Shown one piece after another: positions 1-10,094 of a DNA stretch of 46,741 nucleotides (the first letter of the stretch is position 1; each line of letters starts with the position of its first letter). This DNA comes from Streptomyces sp. NRRL F-4489. Its GTDB lineage: Bacteria; Actinomycetota; Actinomycetes; Streptomycetales; Streptomycetaceae. The DNA lies in the NCBI RefSeq assembly GCF_001509485.1, contig NZ_LLZI01000241.1, positions 1-46,741 on the forward strand. The letters are read 5' to 3'. The notes beneath the pieces were generated by a model, which saw only the letters and a list, made by a program, of their open reading frames with translations, did no database searches and was not told the DNA's origin. The translations under genes were made by a program, and so were the position numbers.

Positions 1-1
1 C

Positions 2-256
2 CTCCCACCCACCGCCCGGCACCGCTGCCCCGCCGCCGCGCCCGCCGACCCCACCCCGTGCGACGGCCCGCCCGACGCCGCCACCCTCATCGACCGCGAC
101 GGCCGCGAGACCGCCGGCTGCGTCCACCACTGCGCCCGCCTCCTCCCCGGCCTCGACGGCGCCCGCGTCCACCCCTTCGTCCCCGCCCCCCACGCCCTGG
201 ACATCTACTCCCGAGCCAGCGAACTCCCCCCATTTCCCTGGGAGATCGGCAAGTAG
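2..256 (+). CDS. C-terminal part of an unidentified small protein (cut by window edge)
   Basis: An open frame enters from the left edge and stops at TAG 254-256, giving about 84 residues. The readable part has a Pro/Ala-rich stretch, then a compact segment with paired Cys and His residues (…GCVHHCARLL…), and ends in PPFPWEIGK. This resembles short conserved Streptomyces proteins of unknown function that I recall, with a CDG…GCxHH…ARLL core. No catalytic motif is visible. It is transcribed toward the trailer end of the CRISPR array, and only about 50 bases separate its stop from the first repeat fossil. It shows no similarity to a Cas protein that I can see. Its start lies outside the window. 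Function is not assigned. Confidence 0.5.
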   Translation, partial: LPPTARHRCPAAAPADPTPCDGPPDAATLIDRDGRETAGCVHHCARLLPGLDGARVHPFVPAPHALDIYSRASELPPFPWEIGK

Positions 257-307
257 CGCCCCAGCAGCGCACCACAAGGCGAACACCATCCGGCCGAGCG
301 CGCCGAC

Positions 308-2216
308 GGGCCCCCGCAGGCGCCGGGACCACCCCCGTGAGGACGAAGGGTTAGGCCAACGAAGGGGGCCCCGCATGCGGGGGGCAATACGCACATGAAG
401 GTGAAGGCCGCCGCATGCGAGGGACCACCCCGCATACGCGGGATCACGACCTGCACGACGGTCTCGGCAGCGAGTTCGGGGGACCCCCCGCACGCGGGGA
501 CCACCCCTCCTCGTGCGACGGGCTGCCCGGCGACGCGGGACCACCCCCGCACACGCGGGGACCACTCCGGGATCGTTGTGTCGAGGGGCAGCGGATTGGG
601 ACCACCCCCGCACACGCGGGGACCACGTGCGCCGCAGCAGGAGCCCTTCCGCAACCCGGGGACCACCCCCGCACACGCGGGGACCACTCTCCGTCCAGCG
701 CTACTCCGATGGTCGCGTTGGGACCACCCCCGCACACGCGGGGACCACGGCGGCACCGTCGTACGCCAGTGGCTCCCCCAGGGACCACCCCCGCACACGC
801 GGGGACCACCAGCTGGCGGGAGCGGAGGTCATCGGCGCGCTGGGACCACCCCCGCACACGCGGGGACCACACTGCGGGACGATGAAGGTGCTGCTGTTGC
901 GCGAGGGACCACCCCCGCACACGCGGGGACCACCTGGCCCTCCGCCTCGAACCGAAGCTGCCGCAGGGACCACCCCCGCACACGCGGGGACCACATCGGA
1001 GGTGATCGGCTGTGCCATGGCGGAGAGGGACCACCCCCGCACACGCGGGGACCACACTCTTGAGGGAGCGTCCGCGTGATCACCCTTGGGACCACCCCCG
1101 CACACGCGGGGACCACGAGCAACGTCACGATCACCACGGCCAACGGCAAGGGACCACCCCCGCACACGCGGGGACCACCAGATCAGGGTGTGGATGTGGC
1201 TGTGCCAGCCGGGACCACCCCCGCACACGCGGGGACCACGGGTGATAGGGCGCCTTAACGCTCAACTTGCCGGGACCACCCCCGCACACGCGGGGACCAC
1301 CCGCCGGCTCTCCAGCCCGCCCCCGGCGGTCGAGGACCACCCCCGCACACGCGGGGACCACCCCCGGGGCCGGGCCGGTGCTGGACGGTGAACGGGACCA
1401 CCCCCGCACACGCGGGGACCACAGGTGACGGCGGCCCTACAGGAGGAGTTGACGGGGACCACCCCCGCACACGCGGGGACCACACAAGCGCATCTGGGTC
1501 GGCCCCTGGATGGTCGGGACCACCCCCGCACACGCGGGGACCACAGCCCCCGGTCGATGGACCGGGACGCATCGTGGGGACCACCCCCGCACACGCGGGG
1601 ACCACACAGCCGCCGTGGCATTTTTGACCTTGTCCCAGGGACCACCCCCGCACACGCGGGGACCACGACGTACCCCCACCGGTGCCCATTTTGGTCGCGG
1701 GACCACCCCCGCACACGCGGGGACCACACCACACACCCAGCATTCGGCGCGGACGGTGCGGGACCACCCCCGCACACGCGGGGACCACGAGGCGACAGCG
1801 AGTTAGTGCGAACTGGGCCCAGGGACCACCCCCGCACACGCGGGGACCACTGACGCTACACAGCACCTAGGGCCCGAGTCGCGGGACCACCCCCGCACAC
1901 GCGGGGACCACAGCTTCCTCCGCCGGGCGTGGGCGGCCTCCAGGGGACCACCCCCGCACACGCGGGGACCACGGTACTGGCGAAGCTCGGGCTGGTCGAC
2001 ACCAGGGACCACCCCCGCACACGCGGGGACCACTCCCCGACCCCCGTATTGAGCTGGGGGACGTAGGGACCACCCCCGCACACGCGGGGACCACCGGACG
2101 CCGGAACGTGCCCCGAAGGACAGGCCGGGACCACCCCCGCACACGCGGGGACCACCGCCGCTACTGCAACGACCTGCGGGCGATCATGGGACCACCCCCG
2201 CACACGCGGGGACCAC
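308..2216 (-). CRISPR. Type I-E-like CRISPR array, 28 intact repeats plus 4 decayed ones
   Basis: Twenty-eight 29-nt repeats start at 537, 598, 659, 720, 781, 842, 905, 966, 1027, 1088, 1150, 1211, 1272, 1333, 1394, 1455, 1516, 1577, 1638, 1699, 1760, 1822, 1883, 1944, 2005, 2066, 2127 and 2188. In the minus-strand sense each reads GTGGT, stem CCCCGC, loop GTGT, stem GCGGGG, then GTGGTCCC, the typical I-E layout with an 8-nt 5' handle. All appear identical except the copy at 1333, which has A for its first plus-strand G. Spacers are 32 nt, except 33 nt at 1117-1149 and 1789-1821 and 34 nt at 871-904. I saw no duplicated spacer. Decayed copies lie at 480-504 and 421-447, with fossils near 365-388 and 308-332. 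Decay at the low-coordinate end and intact repeats at the other end place the leader beyond 2216, so pre-crRNA runs on the minus strand. No cas gene is in the window, so activity depends on cas genes elsewhere. Confidence 0.97.
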
Positions 2217-2330
2217 ACTCCACCACCTGCGGCTTCATGCCGCCAGCGAGCGAATTTTACTCACTTCCACAGAGAGCGACATTCCGCCCTCAATCAGCGC
2301 AATCCCAGCAGAACCGCGCAAACACCTCTC
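2217..2330 (-). promoter_or_regulatory. CRISPR leader
   Basis: This stretch abuts the first intact repeat (2188-2216) at the non-degenerate end of the array. It is clearly richer in A/T than its surroundings (for example CGAATTTTAC at 2251-2260). Read on the minus strand it contains GTGAGTAAAATTCG. The TAAAAT at 2259-2254 could serve as a -10 box and would start transcription about 30 nt before the first repeat. I found no convincing -35. The leader assignment rests on repeat polarity and base composition. Confidence 0.65.
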
Positions 2331-2443
2331 CCTCGGTGTCCCTCCCAACCCTCGCCCCGTGGTCACCTAGCCCCAGCCCCCTCCAGGAAACCAAGGCAAC
2401 CGCCCGCCCTCCGGTCAGCCCCCCCAGCGCCGCAAGGCCCCCC

Positions 2444-3826
<1,383 letters not shown>

Positions 3827-4057
3827 GGGGGCTGACTCCCTTGTCTGCTCGTGGTGGACGGAGGAGCACATCGGGGCAGGACGGGGTGTTTCCGGCCCAG
3901 CTGTCGAGCGTAACCCGCTCGCGGGGGAATGCCGCCGGACGGGAGGTGGCGGGGAGGGGAAGGAGGGGTGACTACCTGTTCCCAAGGTGCCGGCGCGGGG
4001 TGGCGCGGTCGGAGTGGGCGCGCGCCCGGGCCGGATCGGCGGCCCGGGGCGCCACGG

Positions 4058-4088
4058 GGTCACCGGGGTCCGTGGTGCCCCGGTGACC
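4058..4088 (-). terminator. Hairpin terminator after glyA
   Basis: A perfect 11-bp inverted repeat, GGTCACCGGGG (4058-4068) and CCCCGGTGACC (4078-4088), encloses a 9-nt loop and lies 7 bases beyond the glyA stop. There is no U-tract, as is common in high-GC actinobacteria. It would end or attenuate the gcvT-gcvH-glyA transcript before sdaA. Confidence 0.7.
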
Positions 4089-4094
4089 GGTCCG

Positions 4095-5354
4095 TCACAG
4101 GGACGGGTACAGCGGGTACTTCCCGGCCAGCGCGGTGACCCGGGCCTTGAGGGCCTCGCGGTCGTACGACGGCTTCAGCGCCTCGGCGATGATGTCGGCG
4201 ACCTCGCGGAAGTCCTCCGCCTGGAAGCCGCGGGTGGCCAGGGCCGGGGTGCCGATCCGCAGGCCGGAGGTGACCATCGGGGGCCGCGGGTCGTTCGGGA
4301 TGGCGTTGCGGTTGACGGTGATGCCGACCTCGTGGAGGCGGTCCTCGGCCTGCTGGCCGTCGAGCTGCGAGTCCCGCAGGTCCACCAGGACGAGGTGGAC
4401 GTCGGTGCCGCCGGAGAGCACCGAGACGCCGTGCTCCTTGACGTCGTCGCGGACCAGGCGCTCGGCGAGGATCTTCGCGCCCTCCAGGGTGCGCTGCTGG
4501 CGCTCCTTGAACTCCTCCGACGCGGCGACCTTGAAGGACACCGCCTTGGCGGCGATCACATGCTCCAGCGGACCGCCCTGCTGGCCGGGGAAGACCGCGG
4601 AGTTGATCTTCTTGGCCAGTTCGGCGGTGGAGAGGATGACACCGCCGCGCGGGCCGCCCAGCGTCTTGTGCGTGGTGGTGGTCACGACGTGGGCGTGCGG
4701 TACGGGGGAGGGGTGCAGGCCCGCGGCCACCAGGCCGGCGAAGTGCGCCATGTCCACCATCAGGTACGCGCCGACCTCGTCCGCGATCCGGCGGAACGCG
4801 GCGAAGTCGAGCTGGCGCGGGTAGGCGGACCAGCCGGCGACGATCAGCTTCGGGCGGTGCTCCTTGGCGAGGCGCTCGACCTCGTCCATGTCGACGAGGT
4901 TGGTCTTCTCGTCGACGTGGTACGGCACCACGTTGTAGAGCTTGCCGGAGAAGTTGATCTTCATGCCGTGGGTGAGGTGGCCGCCGTGGGCGAGGTTCAG
5001 GCCCAGGATGGTGTCGCCCGGCTTGAGCAGCGCGAACATCGCGGCGGCGTTGGCCTGCGCGCCGGAGTGCGGCTGGACGTTGGCGGCCTCGGCGCCGAAG
5101 AGCGCCTTGATCCGGTCGATGGCGATCTGCTCGACCACGTCGACGTGCTCGCAGCCGCCGTAGTAGCGGCGGCCCGGGTAGCCCTCGGCGTACTTGTTGG
5201 TCAGGACCGAGCCCTGGGCCTCCATGACGGCGACCGGGGCGAAGTTCTCCGACGCGATCATCTCGAGGGTGGACTGCTGGCGGTGCAGCTCGGCGTCGAC
5301 GGCGGCGGCGACGTCGGGGTCGAGCTCGTGCAGGGAGCTGTTCAGAAGCGACAT
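4095..5354 (-). CDS. glyA: Serine hydroxymethyltransferase
   Basis: The 419-aa cytosolic, PLP-dependent enzyme interconverts serine plus tetrahydrofolate with glycine plus 5,10-methylene-tetrahydrofolate. Visible family features are the start [19 protein letters not shown], the segment [13 protein letters not shown], the folate/PLP region [18 protein letters not shown], and the PLP-binding lysine in [14 protein letters not shown] (about K230). Length is normal for bacterial GlyA. ATG at 5354 is preceded by AGGAAG. It is the third gene of the gcvT-gcvH-glyA series, 77 bp after gcvH, so it is probably covered by the glycine riboswitch upstream of gcvT. In that setting it turns the methylene-THF released by glycine cleavage into serine. 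Confidence 0.97.
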   Translation of the reverse strand: MSLLNSSLHELDPDVAAAVDAELHRQQSTLEMIASENFAPVAVMEAQGSVLTNKYAEGYPGRRYYGGCEHVDVVEQIAIDRIKALFGAEAANVQPHSGAQANAAAMFALLKPGDTILGLNLAHGGHLTHGMKINFSGKLYNVVPYHVDEKTNLVDMDEVERLAKEHRPKLIVAGWSAYPRQLDFAAFRRIADEVGAYLMVDMAHFAGLVAAGLHPSPVPHAHVVTTTTHKTLGGPRGGVILSTAELAKKINSAVFPGQQGGPLEHVIAAKAVSFKVAASEEFKERQQRTLEGAKILAERLVRDDVKEHGVSVLSGGTDVHLVLVDLRDSQLDGQQAEDRLHEVGITVNRNAIPNDPRPPMVTSGLRIGTPALATRGFQAEDFREVADIIAEALKPSYDREALKARVTALAGKYPLYPSL

Positions 5355-5431
5355 GGGACTTCCTGGAGAGAGGGGGAGCGGGCGGGGCGCCGCGGCCCCG
5401 CCCGAGCGGTGGCGGAGGCCGGCCGGGGAGG

Positions 5432-5809
5432 TCAGCCGGCGGCGAAGGCGGTGTACTCGTCGGCCGTGAGCAGGTCCTCCGGCTCACCGCTGACCTTCAC
5501 CTTGAACAGCCAACCGCCCTCGAACGGGGCGGAGTTCACCAGCGACGGGTCGGCGGCGACGTCCTCGTTCACCTCGGTGACCTCGCCGTCGACCGGGGAG
5601 TAGAGGTCGCTGACCGACTTGGTCGACTCCAGCTCACCGCAGGTCTCGCCCGCGGAGACGGTGGCCCCGACCTCGGGGAGCTGCACGAAGACCACATCGC
5701 CGAGGGCGTTGGCCGCGTGCTCGGTGATGCCGACCGTCGAGACGCCGTCCTCGGCGGCCGACAGCCACTCGTGCTCCTTGCTGTAGCGCAGCTGCTGGGG
5801 GTTGTCCAT
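5432..5809 (-). CDS. gcvH: Glycine cleavage system H protein
   Basis: The 125-aa lipoyl carrier shuttles the aminomethyl group between the P, T and L proteins of the glycine cleavage complex. It starts [13 protein letters not shown] and carries the lipoylation motif [11 protein letters not shown] with the lipoyl-lysine at K64, the same position as in E. coli. The Pro-Val turn in YSPVDGEV and the acidic C-terminal region are typical. ATG at 5809 has AGGAG eight bases upstream. It sits between gcvT (121 bp upstream) and glyA (77 bp downstream). No gcvP or lpd is in this window, so those partners must be elsewhere, as is usual in Streptomyces. Confidence 0.97.
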   Translation of the reverse strand: MDNPQQLRYSKEHEWLSAAEDGVSTVGITEHAANALGDVVFVQLPEVGATVSAGETCGELESTKSVSDLYSPVDGEVTEVNEDVAADPSLVNSAPFEGGWLFKVKVSGEPEDLLTADEYTAFAAG

Positions 5810-5930
5810 GGCTCGATTCTCCTGTACGCGAGGGTGTGATCGTGATTCGGGTCTTGAGCAGTGAGACGGGGGGGGGCGGCAGGCGGGGGCGCGGGCCCGC
5901 GGCGGGCCCGGCTCCTCCCGCCCGCGGCCG

Positions 5931-7049
5931 CTACTTCTGCCGCTTGTAGAACGGCAGCGCGACGACCTCGTACGGCTCGTGGGTGCCGCGGATGTCCACC
6001 CGGACACCCTCCGTCCCCGGCGCGGCGTACGCGGCGTCGACGTAGGCCATGGCGATCGGCTTGCCGAGGGTGGGGGAGGGCGCGCCCGAGGTGACCTCGC
6101 CGATGACCGTGCCGCCGGCGGCGGTGACCGGGTAGCCGGCGCGCGGCACCCGGCGGCCCTCGGCGACCAGGCCGACCAGCTTGCGCGGCGGGGCCTGCGC
6201 GGCGCGCTCGGCGGCCGCCGCCAGCGCCTCCCGCCCCACGAAGTCGCCCTCCTTCTCGAACTTCACGACCCGGCCCAGGCCCGCGTCGAAGGGCGTCAGC
6301 GCGGTGCTCAGCTCGTGCCCGTACAGCGGCATACCCGCCTCCAGGCGCAGCGTGTCGCGGCAGGACAGCCCGCACGGGACCAGTCCGGCGCCCGCGCCCG
6401 CCGCGGTCAGCGCCTCCCAGACGGCGACCGCGTCGGCCGGCCGGACGAACAGCTCGAAGCCGTCCTCGCCGGTGTAGCCGGTACGGGCGATCAGCGCCTG
6501 GACGCCGGCGACCGTACCGGGCAGGCCGGCGTAGTACTTCAGGCCGTCGAGGTCGGCGTCGGTGAGCTGCTTGAGGATGCCGGGGGACTCGGGGCCCTGG
6601 ACGGCGATCAGCGCGTACGCGTCCCGGTCGTCGCGGACCGCGGCGTCGAAGCCGGCCTGCCGGTCCTCCAGCGCGTCCAGGACGACCTGGGCGTTGGCGG
6701 CGTTGGCGACGACCATGAACTCCTCGTCGGCGAGCCGGTAGACGATCAGGTCGTCGAGGATGCCGCCGTCCGCGCGGCAGATCATGGTGTAGCGGGCCCG
6801 GCCGGGCTTGAGGGCGGCGATGCTGCCGACCAGCGCGTGGTCGAGGAGGGCGCCGGCCTGCGGTCCGGTGACGGTGATCTCGCCCATGTGGGAGAGGTCG
6901 AACAGGCCGGCGCGGGTGCGCACCGCGACATGCTCCTCGCGTTCGCTGCTGTAGCGCAGCGGCATGTCCCAGCCGGCGAAGTCGGTCATGGTCGCGCCGA
7001 GCGCGCGGTGCGTGGCGTCCAGCGCCGTTCGGCGGGGGGCATCAGTCAT
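5931..7049 (-). CDS. gcvT: Glycine cleavage system T protein (aminomethyltransferase)
   Basis: The 372-aa product transfers the aminomethyl carbon from lipoyl-GcvH to tetrahydrofolate and releases ammonia. Diagnostic segments are [43 protein letters not shown] (with the conserved catalytic Asp), [31 protein letters not shown] and the C-terminal [20 protein letters not shown] longer frame reaches an ATG at 7118, but that codon lies inside the riboswitch. The ATG at 7049 has GGGAG upstream and gives the normal N-terminus. It is the first gene of the riboswitch-controlled gcvT-gcvH-glyA unit. Confidence 0.97.
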   Translation of the reverse strand: MTDAPRRTALDATHRALGATMTDFAGWDMPLRYSSEREEHVAVRTRAGLFDLSHMGEITVTGPQAGALLDHALVGSIAALKPGRARYTMICRADGGILDDLIVYRLADEEFMVVANAANAQVVLDALEDRQAGFDAAVRDDRDAYALIAVQGPESPGILKQLTDADLDGLKYYAGLPGTVAGVQALIARTGYTGEDGFELFVRPADAVAVWEALTAAGAGAGLVPCGLSCRDTLRLEAGMPLYGHELSTALTPFDAGLGRVVKFEKEGDFVGREALAAAAERAAQAPPRKLVGLVAEGRRVPRAGYPVTAAGGTVIGEVTSGAPSPTLGKPIAMAYVDAAYAAPGTEGVRVDIRGTHEPYEVVALPFYKRQK

Positions 7050-7090
7050 CGTTCCGGGCTCCCAGGCAGGGGTGACAAGACGGTCTCCCC

Positions 7091-7290
7091 ATCTGTCATC
7101 GGAACCTGAGAGGTTCACCGGGAGCCCGCGGACGGGCGTCGGTTTGCACCTTGGGTGGAGCCGCCGGCAGCCGGGCCGTGGCTCGCTTTTCAGATCTGCC
7201 TCGCCCGCGCGGTATAGGGGCCTGAGAGATTCAAGGGAGGACTTGCTCCTTCGGCGCCCCGCCGTGACGGCCGGGAACTCTCCCGCGCGG
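7091..7290 (-). promoter_or_regulatory. Tandem glycine riboswitch upstream of gcvT
   Basis: Read on the minus strand, the gcvT leader holds two glycine aptamers. Aptamer 1 (about 7290-7200) shows GCGGGAGAG, then GCCGAAGGAGCAAG, then AATCTCTCAGG. Aptamer 2 (about 7195-7091) shows CACCCAAGGTGCAAACC, GTGAACCTCTCAGG and GACAGATGGGGAG. The outer P1 stem of aptamer 2 can be traced directly: ATCTG (7195-7191) pairs with CAGAT (7095-7091). These are the conserved core elements of the class known from Vibrio and Bacillus, where glycine turns on gcv genes. About 40 nt separate aptamer 2 from the gcvT start, with no obvious intrinsic terminator between, so control of translation initiation is more likely (inference). 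Confidence 0.93.
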
Positions 7291-7556
7291 ATTCAAGCGG
7301 CCGGTATGCAGTTGACGGGCTGCGCACGGGTGAACCGGTGGTGCGCCCGTGGCGGCCACATCATTGCACGGGATCGCCGGATGGAGGAGTCCCGGCCGCC
7401 GCCGCGCGGCCGGCCGCCCGCGCCGTTCGGCGCCCCGGGCCCGCCGGACCACCCGTCCGCACCGCGGATTCTCCTTGCCGCTCATTACCTTTTCTTGACA
7501 CTCTGCGGGGGCAGGCCGGGTCCCGAACCCGGCCGCGACGGGGAGGGGCGATCACG

Positions 7557-8264
7557 GTGCACGGCGAAGCGGCGTACGCGACCACGGCGGGGGCCGCGCC
7601 CCCGCACCCGCCCCGGCGGACCGCCCCGTCCCGGGCGGGCAGCGGCGAGCGCCCCCGGGCCGCCCGCACCGCCCCGGTCACCGACCTCCGGGGCGCCGCC
7701 CGCCCGCCCCGCACCGCCCTGCGCTTCCCGCCCGGCGACGTGGTCGTGGTCTCCGGACTGCCGGGCAGCGGCAAGAGCACCCTGATGCGGCGGGTGGTGC
7801 CGGCCCGCGACGGCCGCGGCGCCCCGGTGCACCGCGTCGACTCCCAGGACGCCAGGGACCGCTGGGAGCGCGGCCGGCTGCGCCGCCTCCCGTACGCCGC
7901 CTACCGTCCGCTGGTCCGGGCCGCGCACTATCTGGCGCTGCGCCGCGCGCTGCGCTCCGGCGCCGCCGTGGTGGTGCACGACTGCGGGACGCTGCCCTGG
8001 GTGCGCCGCTGGCTGGCCCGTACGGCCCGGCGCGGCGGGCGCGGGCTGCACCTGGTGCTGCTGGACGTCCCGGCGCACACCGCGCTGACCGGCCAGCGCA
8101 CCCGTGGGCGCGGGGTGTCGCGGTACGCGTTCGCGCGGCACCGGCGGGCGGTGGGACGGCTGGTGGCCCGGGCCGAGGCGGACCGCCTGCCGGCCGGGAT
8201 CGGCTCCGCGGTGCTGCTGGACCGGCCGGCCGCCGGCGCCCTGGAGCGGCTCGACTTCGGCTGA
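7557..8264 (+). CDS. P-loop ATPase/kinase-like protein (AAA family), substrate unknown
   Basis: The 235-aa protein has a low-complexity, Ala/Pro/Arg-rich N-terminus of about 60 residues. A strand then leads into a clear Walker A loop, VVVVSGLPGSGKSTLMRR (around residues 62-79). Downstream, AVVVHDCGTLPWVRRWL resembles the D-x-x motif of small nucleotide or polynucleotide kinase-like ATPases, and LHLVLLDVPAHTAL is a further strand. GTG at 7557 follows GGGGAGGGG at 7540-7548, which strongly supports this start. An 8-bp hairpin (7514-7521 with 7527-7534) lies just upstream of the ribosome-binding site. It is transcribed away from the riboswitch-controlled operon. Annotation pipelines usually call such proteins AAA family ATPase. 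The target is not known. Confidence 0.8.
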   Translation: MHGEAAYATTAGAAPPHPPRRTAPSRAGSGERPRAARTAPVTDLRGAARPPRTALRFPPGDVVVVSGLPGSGKSTLMRRVVPARDGRGAPVHRVDSQDARDRWERGRLRRLPYAAYRPLVRAAHYLALRRALRSGAAVVVHDCGTLPWVRRWLARTARRGGRGLHLVLLDVPAHTALTGQRTRGRGVSRYAFARHRRAVGRLVARAEADRLPAGIGSAVLLDRPAAGALERLDFG

Positions 8265-8324
8265 CCCCGGCGGCCGCCGCGGGCTCCGGCCGCCACCGGC
8301 TTCGATCACCGGCCGTCCGCCCGT

Positions 8325-8330
8325 TAGGGT
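8325..8330 (+). promoter_or_regulatory. Candidate -10 box for the first SseB-family gene
   Basis: TAGGGT fits the TANNNT consensus. TTCGAT at 8301-8306 is a weak -35 at 18-bp spacing. It would give a leader of roughly 70 nt before 8408. Confidence 0.35.
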
Positions 8331-8407
8331 CGTGCCACCGGGCGGGCCCGAGGGACCGCCCCCAGGGTCAGGCGGCCGGGCAGCGCGGCCAGTAGTGGGT
8401 GGGTGAG

Positions 8408-9250
8408 ATGAACTATCCGGACAGTGTCCCGCAGTACGGTCCGGTGCCGGGGGACGTCCCCGACCAGGGGATACCGCAACTGGCCTGGCCGGCCAACGAA
8501 CTGGAAGAGGTGCTGGCCGCGTCCCTCGGGCACCCGGGCGCCGGCGCGCGGATCGTCGAGACGCTGGGCCGCAGCCGGGTGTGGGTGCCGCTGCCCAAGG
8601 GCGGCGGCCCGGACAGCGCGGGACCCGGCGGTCCCGGACTCGACCTGCCCACCGTCGAGATCGGCGGCGCGGCCTACGTCCCGGTGTTCAGCTCCGAGCA
8701 GGAGCTGGTGAAGGTCATGGGCGCGCACACCGCGTACGCCGTCGCGCCGGCCCAGGAGTTCGCCCGCGGGCTGCCGCCGCTGCTGGGCATCGCGGTCAAT
8801 CCGGACGGCACGGTCGGCGTCCCGCTGCCGCCGCCCGCGGTCGCCGAACTGTGCCGGGCCGGCCGCACCGAGCTGGAGGGCCCGCCGACCGCCGGCGCCC
8901 GGGTGCGGCTCTTCGAACCGGACTGGCAGGACGAGCCGGTGGACTTCCTGGCCGCCGCCGGCCTGGAGTTCTCCGCCGCGCCCCTGGTGCGCACCGCCCG
9001 CCGCACCCTGGCCAGCGTCGAGGGCGACACGCCCGCGCTCTTCGTCGGCGTCCAGCTCGACACCGCCCCGGAGCGGCTGCAGGACGGCACCGCCCGCGAC
9101 GAGGTGCTGGCCGCGCTGGGCCGGGCGCTGGGCACGGTGCCGGTGCCCTGGCCCGTCCAGCTGGTGCTGCTGGACATCGCCCAGGGCGACCCGGTCGCCG
9201 ACTGGATGCTGGAGAGCGTGCGGCCCTTCTACACCAGGCACCCCTCGTAA
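8408..9250 (+). CDS. SseB-family protein, first of two tandem copies
   Basis: The 280-aa protein matches the SseB family (enhanced serine sensitivity protein B). It has an N-terminal SseB domain (about residues 20-130: LEEVLAASL…VWVPLP…VPVFSSEQELVKVM…AYAVAPAQEFARGLPPLLGIAVNPDG) and an SseB C-terminal domain (AELCRAGRTELEGPP…PALFVGVQLD…PVQLVLLDIAQGDPVADWMLESVRPFY). In E. coli, extra SseB increases sensitivity to serine, but the mechanism is not known. A GTG at 8399 in the same frame is an alternative start. I prefer ATG 8408 because GTGGGTGAG, though weak, precedes it directly. It is followed 52 bp later by a second SseB-like gene, and both lie next to serine and glycine genes. Confidence 0.85.
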   Translation: MNYPDSVPQYGPVPGDVPDQGIPQLAWPANELEEVLAASLGHPGAGARIVETLGRSRVWVPLPKGGGPDSAGPGGPGLDLPTVEIGGAAYVPVFSSEQELVKVMGAHTAYAVAPAQEFARGLPPLLGIAVNPDGTVGVPLPPPAVAELCRAGRTELEGPPTAGARVRLFEPDWQDEPVDFLAAAGLEFSAAPLVRTARRTLASVEGDTPALFVGVQLDTAPERLQDGTARDEVLAALGRALGTVPVPWPVQLVLLDIAQGDPVADWMLESVRPFYTRHPS

Positions 9251-9302
9251 GCTGGGGGACGACGGGCGGGCGCAGGCCCTGCCGGAGGAAGGGACGGACC
9301 AC

Positions 9303-10094
9303 GTGAGCGCGGGTGCGCAACAGGGAGCGGCGGCGGCCGGCCAGGTCGAGCAGATGCTGCGACAGGTCTCGCCCGGGCGCTACGACGCCTACGAGGCGCT
9401 GCTGCACGCCCTCGCGCACGGGCAGGTCTGGATGCTCCTGTGGCACGGCCGGGCCGGCCGGCCCGACGCCCAGTACGGCAACATGGAGGTGGACGGGCTC
9501 GGTTACGCGCCCTGTGTGACCTCCGCCGCCGAGCTGGCCGCCTCCGGCTGGACCCGCGACCACGAGCTGGTCACCGGCCCCGAGATCGCCGCCGCCCTCT
9601 TCCCCGACCGCTGGGGCCTGTGGCTGAATCCGCACGCTCCGGGCGGCGGCGTCGGCGTCCCCTGGCTCGACCTGCGCCGGATCGCCGGCGGCCTGGACCG
9701 CCTGCCGGCCGGCCCGCTGCGGATCTCCGAACCGGTCATCGACATCCCGCAGTTCTACGCCCTGCTCGCGCAGAACGCCCACCGCACGCCCCCGGTCCGC
9801 TCGCTGCGCCGCGCCTGGGTGCAGCCCGCCCTCGGCGTCCCGTATCTGGCCATCGGCCTGGACCTCTACGACACCGGCCAGCCGTCGGTGGACGCCGCGC
9901 GGCTGATGATCCAGCAGTCGATGGGCGCCATCCCGGACGGCCTGCCGGTCTCCACGGTCGCGATGAACGACGAGTACGACCCGGTCGGGATGTGGATGCG
10001 GGCCTGCGCCCGGCCGTTCTTCGACCGCGACGGCTATATCCAGCCACCGGCGCCGGGCCCCACCTACGGTTACGGCTACCCGCGCCCGTACTGA
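9303..10094 (+). CDS. SseB-family protein, second tandem copy
   Basis: The 263-aa product has the same order of features as its upstream neighbour: an N-terminal domain (YEALLHALAHGQVWMLLWHG…YAPCVTSAAELAASGW…LVTGPEIAAALFPDRWGLWLNPHAPGGGVGVPW) and an SseB C-terminal-like domain (…VQPALGVPYLAIGLDLYD…VSTVAMNDEYDPVGMWMRACARPFFDRDG). It ends in a Pro/Tyr/Gly-rich tail (PPAPGPTYGYGYPRPY). GTG at 9303 follows GGAGGAAGG. The two copies probably form an operon and have diverged well beyond recent duplication. Whether they form a heteromeric complex cannot be seen from sequence. Confidence 0.83.
   Translation: MSAGAQQGAAAAGQVEQMLRQVSPGRYDAYEALLHALAHGQVWMLLWHGRAGRPDAQYGNMEVDGLGYAPCVTSAAELAASGWTRDHELVTGPEIAAALFPDRWGLWLNPHAPGGGVGVPWLDLRRIAGGLDRLPAGPLRISEPVIDIPQFYALLAQNAHRTPPVRSLRRAWVQPALGVPYLAIGLDLYDTGQPSVDAARLMIQQSMGAIPDGLPVSTVAMNDEYDPVGMWMRACARPFFDRDGYIQPPAPGPTYGYGYPRPY

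Noticed and set aside
58..354. Arg/Pro-rich frame at the left edge
   Set aside because: Shadow of the partial gene at 2-256 that runs on into the fossil repeats. No ribosome-binding site and only G/C-driven composition.
395..2220. Many overlapping open frames reading TTPAHAGTT, DHPRTRGDH, GPPPHTRGP or VVPACAGVVP
   Set aside because: They are translations of the CRISPR repeat, which has no stop codon in several frames. The regular 61-nt period and spacer variability show non-coding array DNA.
7050..7118. N-terminal extension of gcvT to an ATG at 7118
   Set aside because: The extra residues are encoded by aptamer 2 of the glycine riboswitch, and the downstream ATG has a ribosome-binding site.
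7514..7534. tRNA T-arm-like stem on the minus strand (GGGTTCGGGACCC)
   Set aside because: The conserved A of the T-loop is missing and no anticodon or D arm is present. It is a plain hairpin before the ATPase gene.
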